In this document: piece by piece, positions 7,963 to 13,353 of the stretch | Numbering within the stretch: the stretch's first letter is position 1 | How the letters are laid out: each line of letters opens with the position of its first letter | NCBI GenBank assembly: GCA_900551075.1 | Contig: URVB01000072.1 | Coordinates: 1-13,353, forward strand | Length of the DNA: 13,353 nucleotides | Direction: 5' to 3' | Source of the DNA: an uncultured Blautia sp. | GTDB lineage: Bacteria > Bacillota > Clostridia > Lachnospirales > Lachnospiraceae | Program-made: the position numbers and the translations under genes | The notes under the pieces: generated by a model | What the model was told of the DNA's origin: nothing | Databases searched by the model: none | Seen by the model: only the letters and a program-made list of their open reading frames with translations

Positions 7963-8236
7963 GTTCCGGCAAATCTGGAAGGAAATGTATTCGGCCAGTT
8001 TGATGAGCACCTGAAGCTGATCGCAGGCAGCGCACCTTTACTCTTTCCACAGAATCCTGCGATATCTGAGAAACCTGCGCTTATTGTGAGGGAAAGCCCT
8101 GCCGTTATCCGGACAGGATGCATCCCTGCCTGGAAAGCCATGGTGTTGTGGTTTCGGAAATCGTAGAACAGGAAGCAATGGAATACAGTCTTGGCGGAAA
8201 TACCATACTCTGGTTTTCTATGGTGCTGTTTCGTTG
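7963..8236 (+). pseudogene. Decayed fragment resembling the N-terminal domain of PhoH
   Basis: Directly after the TAATAG that closes the permease, the same frame reads 67 codons without a usable start. It includes LEGNVFGQFDEHLKLI (7975-8022) and, after apparently inserted residues, ALIVRESPAVIRTG (8077-8118), ending at TAG 8164. A second frame continues with VVVSEIVEQEAM (8145-8180) and LGGNTI (8190-8207), and a third with VFYGAVSL (8213-8236). NVFGQFDEH, LIVRE, a GNTI block and a closing SL phrase occur in that order in the N-terminal domain of clostridial PhoH-like ATPases, as I recall them. The P-loop domain is absent. The shifts and missing start indicate a dead remnant. phoH normally follows yqfD, so its place upstream of yqfC points to a rearrangement. 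It could instead be another decayed gene. Confidence 0.5.
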
Positions 8237-8240
8237 AGGA

Positions 8241-8248
8241 CATACATA
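8241..8248 (+). promoter_or_regulatory. Possible sporulation sigma-E/K-like -10 element for yqfC
   Basis: CATACATA matches six of the conserved bases of the sigma-E/sigma-K -10 element (CATACA-T). Homologues of yqfC-yqfD are expressed in the mother cell during sporulation, so such a promoter would make sense. I cannot find a convincing -35 element at the right distance, so this is weak. Confidence 0.22.
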
Positions 8249-8250
8249 AG

Positions 8251-8298
8251 AAAAATCCCTTCGGCATAAATTAACAATAAAAGCCGGAGGGATTTTTT
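8251..8298 (+). terminator. Intrinsic-terminator-like hairpin that includes the yqfC ribosome binding site
   Basis: AAAAATCCCTTCGGC (8251-8265) pairs with GCCGGAGGGATTTTT (8283-8297): 15 pairs with a single T-G wobble and a 17-base loop. The stem has a GC-rich core and is followed by a T run (8293-8298), as in a two-way intrinsic terminator. The right arm contains GGAGGG, the only plausible ribosome binding site for the ATG at 8299. Read-through RNA from the transporter unit should therefore either stop here or hide the yqfC start. Confidence 0.7.
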
Positions 8299-8574
8299 AT
8301 GAAAAAAAGACAGCAGATTAAAAAAAACCTGGTGACAGCATTGGAAGTCCCCATGGATCTGGCATATAAGGATGCTATTGTTACGCTGACCTGTATGAAT
8401 CAGGCAGTGATAGAGAATTACCGAAGCATTCTTCGCTATACCAGAGAGGAAATCGTGATTTCCACTCTTAGGGGCAAGATCACTATTTGCGGTAAGCGGC
8501 TGGAAATCCCTTGCTATACACCTGAGGAAATGCGGGTGTCCGGCTGTATTTCCGGAATATTCCTGGAACGGTAG
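8299..8574 (+). CDS. yqfC: Sporulation protein YqfC
   Basis: This 91-residue protein fits the YabP/YqfC family in length and pattern: a basic N-terminus, then beta-rich phrases such as VTLTCMNQAVIENYRSIL (29-46) and IVISTLRGKITICGKRLEI (52-70), ending in a short hydrophobic strand. In Bacillus and Clostridia the gene sits directly before yqfD and belongs to the mother-cell sporulation set; its biochemical role is not established. GGAGGG (8286-8291) is 7 bases before the ATG but lies in the right arm of the hairpin at 8251-8298. Its stop codon TAG overlaps the ribosome binding site TAGGAGG of yqfD, so the two genes are probably translated together. Confidence 0.9.
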   Translation: MKKRQQIKKNLVTALEVPMDLAYKDAIVTLTCMNQAVIENYRSILRYTREEIVISTLRGKITICGKRLEIPCYTPEEMRVSGCISGIFLER

Positions 8575-8583
8575 GAGGTGCCT

Positions 8584-9813
8584 ATGGAAAAATTCTTGAG
8601 GTTTTGTGCTGGATATGTTCTCATATCTGTGGAGGGAGAACAGATAGAGCGGTTTTTGAACCTGTGCAGAAGCCGGGGAATCAGTTTTCGAAATCTTTGC
8701 TGCCCGGATGACCGGCATTTGACCGGGATTCTCTCTGTCCGACATTTCTTTTTGCTTCGTCCTGTTCGTAATAAAACCAAGGTACATATCCGGGTGCTGG
8801 AAAAACATGGTATGCCCTTCTTTTTTTTCCGAAGCAAAAAAAGAAAGGCTTTTTTTCTTGGCACTCTTCTCTGCTTTTGTCTTATGGTGACGCTTTCCTG
8901 TCATATCTGGAATATTCATATAGAGGGAAATATCCGAAACAGTACACCGGAAATTCTGGAATTTCTGGAAGAACAGGGGATTGTTCATGGAATCGCAAGA
9001 AGAAAGGTAAACTGCAGCCAGATTGCCGCATCTGTGCGTAAACAATATCCGGAAATTACCTGGGTATCTGCCCGGATCGAGGGAACCCGGCTGATCCTGA
9101 CGATTCAGGAGGGGGTACAGCAGGATGCTGTTGAGGAGGAGACCTCCCCCTGCAGCCTTGTGTCAGAGCTGGAGGGAACCATTGTAAAAATTATTACAAG
9201 AACGGGCTTTCCTATTGTCAAAGAGGGAAACGAGATAAAGAAAGGGGACCTTCTGGTCGCGGGACGCCTGGAATTAAAAAACGACAGCCAGGAAATTTTC
9301 CGCTATGAATATGTGCATGCGGATGCTGACATCTATGTCCGCCATAAGCTTTCGTATTATTATGAATTCCCTCTGGAATACGAGGCTGAGGTATCGGAGG
9401 GAACCGTGAAAAGGGGCGGATATCTGAAATTGGGAAATTGGTATCTGGAAATCAGCAAAAAGCTGCCGGAGGGCTTTAGAAAGACCACCGAGGAATTTCC
9501 ATTACGCATTACAGAGAATTTCAAGCTCCCTGTTTCATTCGGCAGGATTACCATGGAAGAATATAAAAGGATTCAGTCCATTTATACAAAAGAGCAGGCA
9601 AAGGCATTGGCACTGAAGCGTTTGCAGTTATATGAAGAAAAATTAATAGAAAAAGGAGTTGAGATATATGCAAATAATGTAAAAATAGAAACAAATCATA
9701 CTGCATGTGTCAGCAAGGGGACTCTGGAGGTTATTGAAAAAACAGGAAAGGAGGTTCCGGTAGAGTTCGTGGAGCAGCCCCAGGAAAGAACCTCTGAAAG
9801 CGATGAGCAATAG
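8584..9813 (+). CDS. yqfD: Sporulation protein YqfD
   Basis: From ATG 8584 the product is 409 residues, about the usual YqfD length. The frame also opens at GTG 8578, but that codon lies within AGGAGG (8573-8578), so the ATG is preferred. The N-terminal domain is soluble and Cys-rich (residues 1-60). After a basic patch (RSKKRK, 83-88) there is one membrane helix at about 89-108, followed by WNIHIEGN (109-116), LEEQGIVHG (128-136) and a large domain with EGTIVKIITRTGFPIVKEG (about 193-211), all typical of YqfD. The C-terminal part should lie outside the cytoplasm. YqfD is required for full sporulation in Bacillus (spoIV-class, mother cell), with an unknown mechanism. Normally phoH follows; here an unrelated GH3 gene does. 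Confidence 0.92.
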   Translation: MEKFLRFCAGYVLISVEGEQIERFLNLCRSRGISFRNLCCPDDRHLTGILSVRHFFLLRPVRNKTKVHIRVLEKHGMPFFFFRSKKRKAFFLGTLLCFCLMVTLSCHIWNIHIEGNIRNSTPEILEFLEEQGIVHGIARRKVNCSQIAASVRKQYPEITWVSARIEGTRLILTIQEGVQQDAVEEETSPCSLVSELEGTIVKIITRTGFPIVKEGNEIKKGDLLVAGRLELKNDSQEIFRYEYVHADADIYVRHKLSYYYEFPLEYEAEVSEGTVKRGGYLKLGNWYLEISKKLPEGFRKTTEEFPLRITENFKLPVSFGRITMEEYKRIQSIYTKEQAKALALKRLQLYEEKLIEKGVEIYANNVKIETNHTACVSKGTLEVIEKTGKEVPVEFVEQPQERTSESDEQ

Positions 9814-9823
9814 CCTGAGATTT

Positions 9824-9876
9824 TTGATTTACCAGTTGTGCGTATAATAATGCAGGTTGTGCACAAATTCTCACAA
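9824..9876 (+). promoter_or_regulatory. Promoter/operator-like region upstream of the GH3 gene
   Basis: TATAAT occurs at 9843-9848, with TTGATT (9824-9829) upstream at a short 13-base spacing, so it is not a standard pair. GTTGTGC occurs at 9835-9841 and again at 9856-9862, a 21-base period or about two helical turns. The second copy is part of the perfect palindrome TTGTGCACAA (9857-9866), and a reversed half (CACAA, 9872-9876) follows. This looks like a repressor or activator binding cluster around the -10, controlling the glycosidase unit. Confidence 0.4.
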
Positions 9877-9911
9877 GCGGTGTATCCTGTGGTATAGTCG
9901 GGTACATAGAT

Positions 9912-9923
9912 AGCGGGCCCGCT
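9912..9923 (+). repeat. Perfect 12-base palindrome in the GH3 leader
   Basis: AGCGGGCCCGCT is its own reverse complement and stands out in an AT-rich leader, 18 bases before the ribosome binding site GGGAGG (9941-9946). It could be a protein site. As RNA it has no loop, so a stable hairpin would need the central bases to open. Confidence 0.6.
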
Positions 9924-9954
9924 GGATATAGAGAAAACAAGGGAGGATTTAGAC

Positions 9955-12861
9955 ATGTTAGCAATTAATATGGCCGATGTGGTAAATGTACTGAACACTT
10001 GTAAACCGTATCTTATCGGATTTGCAGCAGTGCTTGTGCTGGCGCTGATCGTGATTATCGCTGTGCACAAAATGAAAAAAGAAAACCGAAAACTGATTCG
10101 CTCGGAAGCCGGAATTGCAATATTCCTGTCATTGGTAATCGTAGTGAATATGATTTGCTTTGGACCAATGTCAAGCTTGATTTCACTGGCAACAGGGAAC
10201 GGAACAATCACAGAAGAGACTTCCGATGAAGCAACAGAGCTGGTAAAAGAGATTGCAGAGGAAGGAATCGTATTGCTGAAGAATGAAGACAATATGCTTC
10301 CCATGACAGACCAGAAGAACCTGAATGTATTCGGATGGGCATCTACAAACCCTTGTTACGGTGGTACAGGTTCAGGCTCTCTGTCTGATGCATATGAGAC
10401 AATATCTCTGCTTCAGGGACTTGAGGATGCAGGATTTGAACTGAATTCAGAACTTTCTGATTTTTATACGGAGTACCGTGCAGACCGTCCGGAGGTAGGG
10501 ATGTGGGCTCAGGACTGGACACTTCCGGAACCTGCGGCGGACTTATACAGCGACGAGATAATGGAACATGCAAAAGAATTTTCCAATACGGCAATGGTAG
10601 TTATTACACGTGTGGGCGGTGAAGGCGCTGACATTCCCACAGACGTAAGTCAGGTAACATATACAGACAATTCAGAAGCTTACAAAGATTTTGAAGAAGG
10701 CGAGCATTACCTGCAGCTAAGCCGGACAGAAAAGGATATGCTGGAGCTCGTATGCGGCAATTTTGACAACGTTGTAGTTGTATACAACGGGGCAAATGCA
10801 ATGGAGCTTGGCTTCATCAATGATTATGAGCAGATCAGAGGTGCTCTGTGGTGTCCTGGAACCGGACAGTCGGGTTTTGAAGGCCTGGGAGAAATCTTAA
10901 ACGGAGAGGTGAACCCTTCCGCAAAGACAAGTGATACATTTGTGGCGGATTTAACGGCCACACCGACAGCGAATAACTTCGGAAACTTCCTGTATGACAA
11001 TATGGAAGAATTTAAGGTAACACAGGCAGGATTTACAGGAGAAGAAGAAACAACAAGCCCCTCTTTCGTAAACTATGCAGATGGCATTTATGTGGGATAC
11101 CGCTTCTATGAAACAGCGGCATCGGAAGGTCTGATCGACTATGACAAAACAGTTGTTTATCCCTTCGGATACGGACTTTCTTATACAACGTTTACACAGG
11201 AAATGGGTAAAATCTCCGAAGACAATGGAACCTTAAGCTTTGACGTGACAGTGACAAATACAGGAGATACATCCGGAAAAGATGTTATAGAGGTTTATTA
11301 TAATCCTCCATATACAAACGGAGGAATTGAGAAAGCATCGGCAAATCTGGTTGCTTTTGATAAGACTGAAATGCTGGAGCCGGGTGAATCCCAGACACTG
11401 ACCATTTCTTTTGCGGAAGAGGATATGGCATCCTATGATTATCAGGATGCAAAGGGTTATGTCCTGGAATCCGGAGATTATGTAATCAGCATTAACAGCG
11501 ATTCACACAATGTGATTGCTTCACAGACATACCGTGTGGATGAAACCGTTAGCTACACAGGTGACAATGCACGTTCCACAGATGAAATCACAGCAACGAA
11601 CCGGTTTGACTATGCGGCAGGAGAGGTTAGATACCTGTCACGTAAGGATGGATTCGCAAATTATGACGAAGCAACATCTGCACCGGAGAACCTATCGATC
11701 TCTGAGGAAGCAAAAGAAGAGTTTATCAACAACAGCAATTATAATCCGGAAGACTACAACGATGCTTCAGATGAAATGCCGGCAACAGGCGCAAAAAATG
11801 ATATCGTACTTGCAGACTTAAGAGGAGCGGATTACGATGACGAGAGATGGGAAGAGCTGCTTGACAATATGACAGTGAGTGATATGGATACGTTAATCGC
11901 CCTCGGCGGATATCAGACAGCAGCGGCTTCAAGTGTGGGAAAGGTACAGACAATTGACTGTGACGGGCCGGCATCCATCAACAATAACTTCACAGGAACA
12001 GGTTCTATCGGATTCCCGTCCGCTGTCATGATCGCATGCACCTGGAACGATGATATTGCAGCAGCATTCGGACAGAGCATCGGTAAGATGGCAGATCAGA
12101 TGGGCGTATCCGGATGGTATGCACCGGCAATGAACATCCACCGTTCCGCATTTGCAGGACGTAACTTTGAATATTATTCGGAAGACGGCCTGCTGTCCGG
12201 CAAAATTGCGGCAAGCGCAGTAAGAGGTGCAAAAGAGTACGGCGTATATGCGTACATTAAGCACTTTGCATTAAACGATCAGGAAACGAACCGTACAAGT
12301 ATGCTTTGCACATGGACAAATGAGCAGGCAATCCGTGAAATCTATCTGAGACCATTTGAAATCTGCGTAAAAGAGGGTGAGGCGAACGCAGTAATGTCCT
12401 CCTTCAATTATATCGGAACAAGATGGGCAGGCGGCTCTTACGAGCTTTGCAATACCGTGCTGCGTGATGAATGGGGATTCCAGGGATTTGTCTTAACAGA
12501 CTACTTTGGAGTTTACGGATATATGAATTCTGATCAGGCAATCAGAAATGGTACAGATGCAATGCTGGTTGCTTATGATACTGAGACAAACCATTTAAAA
12601 GATACAAAGAGCGCTACCGGCATACAGGCAATGCGTCAGGCATGCAAAAACATTATGTATACGGTAGTAAACAGCCGTGCATATGACGCAGATAACCTTC
12701 TTCAGTCAGGACTTATGGGATGGCAGAGGGCGGCTATCGTGGCAGACGTCCTGCTTGGAGCAGTTATGATCGTATTGGAAGTAATCGCACTGAAGAAATT
12801 CATGCGCAGAAGAAAAGAAGCTGCTGCTGTTCAGCCTCCAAATAATGAGGCAGATATGTAA
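9955..12861 (+). CDS. Membrane-anchored glycoside hydrolase family 3 enzyme with reversed domain order
   Basis: This 968-residue protein has two N-terminal membrane helices (about 19-38 and 52-70) joined by a basic loop (HKMKKENRKLIR, 38-49). The GH3 C-type sandwich domain comes first: EEGIVLLKNE (102-111), GGTGSGSL (136-143), GGEGADIP (221-228), VYPFGYGLSYTTF (401-413). A fibronectin-III-like domain follows (about 425-515). The TIM barrel comes last: IDCDGPASI (667-675), RNFEYYSEDG (736-745), IKHFALNDQETNR (768-780) and GFVLTDYFG (844-852), with Asp849 as the expected nucleophile. A third helix lies at about 925-947, then basic RRRK. Positive-inside logic places the enzyme outside the cell. 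Reversed GH3 beta-glucosidases are known from Ruminococcus and Butyrivibrio; the triple anchor is less usual. The sugar specificity is unknown. Ribosome binding site GGGAGG (9941-9946) supports this ATG. Confidence 0.93.
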   Translation: MLAINMADVVNVLNTCKPYLIGFAAVLVLALIVIIAVHKMKKENRKLIRSEAGIAIFLSLVIVVNMICFGPMSSLISLATGNGTITEETSDEATELVKEIAEEGIVLLKNEDNMLPMTDQKNLNVFGWASTNPCYGGTGSGSLSDAYETISLLQGLEDAGFELNSELSDFYTEYRADRPEVGMWAQDWTLPEPAADLYSDEIMEHAKEFSNTAMVVITRVGGEGADIPTDVSQVTYTDNSEAYKDFEEGEHYLQLSRTEKDMLELVCGNFDNVVVVYNGANAMELGFINDYEQIRGALWCPGTGQSGFEGLGEILNGEVNPSAKTSDTFVADLTATPTANNFGNFLYDNMEEFKVTQAGFTGEEETTSPSFVNYADGIYVGYRFYETAASEGLIDYDKTVVYPFGYGLSYTTFTQEMGKISEDNGTLSFDVTVTNTGDTSGKDVIEVYYNPPYTNGGIEKASANLVAFDKTEMLEPGESQTLTISFAEEDMASYDYQDAKGYVLESGDYVISINSDSHNVIASQTYRVDETVSYTGDNARSTDEITATNRFDYAAGEVRYLSRKDGFANYDEATSAPENLSISEEAKEEFINNSNYNPEDYNDASDEMPATGAKNDIVLADLRGADYDDERWEELLDNMTVSDMDTLIALGGYQTAAASSVGKVQTIDCDGPASINNNFTGTGSIGFPSAVMIACTWNDDIAAAFGQSIGKMADQMGVSGWYAPAMNIHRSAFAGRNFEYYSEDGLLSGKIAASAVRGAKEYGVYAYIKHFALNDQETNRTSMLCTWTNEQAIREIYLRPFEICVKEGEANAVMSSFNYIGTRWAGGSYELCNTVLRDEWGFQGFVLTDYFGVYGYMNSDQAIRNGTDAMLVAYDTETNHLKDTKSATGIQAMRQACKNIMYTVVNSRAYDADNLLQSGLMGWQRAAIVADVLLGAVMIVLEVIALKKFMRRRKEAAAVQPPNNEADM

Positions 12862-12877
12862 AAGATTTAAATAAAAG

Positions 12878-12913
12878 CTGCGCCGGACTCCGTCCTGTAC
12901 GGAGGCCGCGCAG
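12878..12913 (+). promoter_or_regulatory. Two-part hairpin between GH3 and the GtrA-like gene
   Basis: CTGCGC (12878-12883) pairs with GCGCAG (12908-12913), and inside it CTCCGT (12888-12893) pairs with ACGGAG (12899-12904) around a 5-base loop. This GC-rich hairpin lies just after the GH3 stop but is not followed by a T run. It is therefore more likely to protect or process the message, or to act as a weak terminator, than to stop transcription fully before the next gene at 12947. Confidence 0.55.
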
Positions 12914-12946
12914 TACTGGCAAAGGTACGAAAAAGGTGAAAGCAAA

Positions 12947-13353
12947 ATGAAAAAAATTATCAACTGGTGGCTTAAGAAATGGTCAGATTTTGAAGAGAAA
13001 TATCCGCAGATGTCTAAATGGATATATCAGATATTTTATTTCTTTGTATTCAGCATGGGAGTCACAATTTTCCAGTACCTGGTCTTTACATTTCTGCCGG
13101 GGATTCTCGGAATCGGGCTGGCCGGGACAGAGTTTATGTGGCCGCAGATTCCCATGAAGCTTTTTGGAGTCGACTTCACATGGAGCCTGCTTGGTTATAA
13201 CGTCCTGTACGATGCATCCGGAGCGGTGGTGATCGGCGGGGGGCTCGGATACTTTATCAGCTATGAAGTGGGATCGTTCCTTGCGCAATGCATCAATTTC
13301 CCGCTTCAGAGAAACATTACGTTTAAGAGCCACGGAAATCCGGTATATCAGGC
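12947..13353 (+). CDS. GtrA-like membrane protein, cut by the window end
   Basis: The frame opens at ATG 12947 with AAGGTG (12933-12938) 8 bases upstream and stays open through 135 codons to the window edge, with no stop seen. It starts with a soluble amphipathic segment, then shows hydrophobic stretches at about 31-50, 77-100 and 103-118, and ends in QCINFPLQRNITFKSHGNP (115-133), closely matching the C-terminal signature of GtrA-like proteins (F..QR..TF). GtrA family members are small multi-pass proteins thought to help move lipid-linked sugars across the membrane. It follows the GH3 gene by 85 bases in the same direction and is probably co-transcribed, suggesting a cell-surface glycan function for both. 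The piece between the first two helices is long for the family. Confidence 0.78.
   Translation, partial: MKKIINWWLKKWSDFEEKYPQMSKWIYQIFYFFVFSMGVTIFQYLVFTFLPGILGIGLAGTEFMWPQIPMKLFGVDFTWSLLGYNVLYDASGAVVIGGGLGYFISYEVGSFLAQCINFPLQRNITFKSHGNPVYQ

Noticed and set aside
8218..9045. A 275-codon minus-strand open frame
   Set aside because: It lies opposite yqfC and yqfD, has low-complexity and Phe/His-rich composition, and has no recognisable motif; it is a shadow frame.
9696..10304. A 202-codon minus-strand open frame rich in Ser, Thr and Ile
   Set aside because: It runs opposite the end of yqfD and the start of the GH3 gene; the composition reflects the opposite strand and there is no ribosome binding site or family motif.

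Overview
The window looks like a spore-forming member of the Clostridia, most likely Lachnospiraceae. The yqfC-yqfD sporulation pair, a reversed-domain family 3 glycoside hydrolase and an E-loop-type ABC ATPase all fit that group, as do the AGGAGG-like ribosome binding sites and moderately low GC. Every gene I can support is on the + strand. I see no rRNA, tRNA, CRISPR array, integrase or insertion sequence. Family names come from reading the proteins and from memory, not from a search.

Layout. (1) 1-273 is the tail of an unrecognised membrane protein. (2) 274-515 is a leader region with two small inverted repeats. (3) 516-7959 is a tightly packed seven-gene unit. It holds an exported DUF6034-like protein, two multi-pass membrane proteins, an E-loop (lantibiotic-immunity/bacitracin-like) ABC ATPase, a LolD/MacB-type ABC ATPase, an exported and C-terminally anchored CARDB-like protein with a proline repeat, and a MacB/FtsX-type permease. 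Four junctions overlap by 4-8 bases, one gap is 4 bases and one is 11 bases. Two different ABC transporters and two surface proteins therefore appear to be made together. (4) 7963-8236 is a decayed, frameshifted stretch that reads like the N-terminal domain of PhoH. (5) 8251-8298 is a long hairpin with a T tail that also contains the ribosome binding site of yqfC. (6) 8299-9813 is yqfC-yqfD. (7) 9814-9954 is an operator-like intergenic region. (8) 9955-12861 is a membrane-anchored GH3 enzyme with the sandwich domain before the barrel. (9) 12947 to the window end is a GtrA-like membrane protein, cut by the edge.

How the parts may work together. The seven-gene unit is the best candidate for an under-described system. 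Its first module (516-4249) resembles peptide-antibiotic immunity or export transporters, and its second (4254-7959) resembles MacB-type mechanotransmission exporters in which an exported CARDB-like protein may take the place of the usual adaptor. Co-expression suggests one envelope-stress or peptide-handling function, but the substrate is unknown. The GH3 and GtrA-like genes form a second, unrelated envelope/glycan unit. In related genomes phoH normally follows yqfD; here GH3 follows it and only a phoH-like scar lies upstream of yqfC, so the locus has been rearranged.
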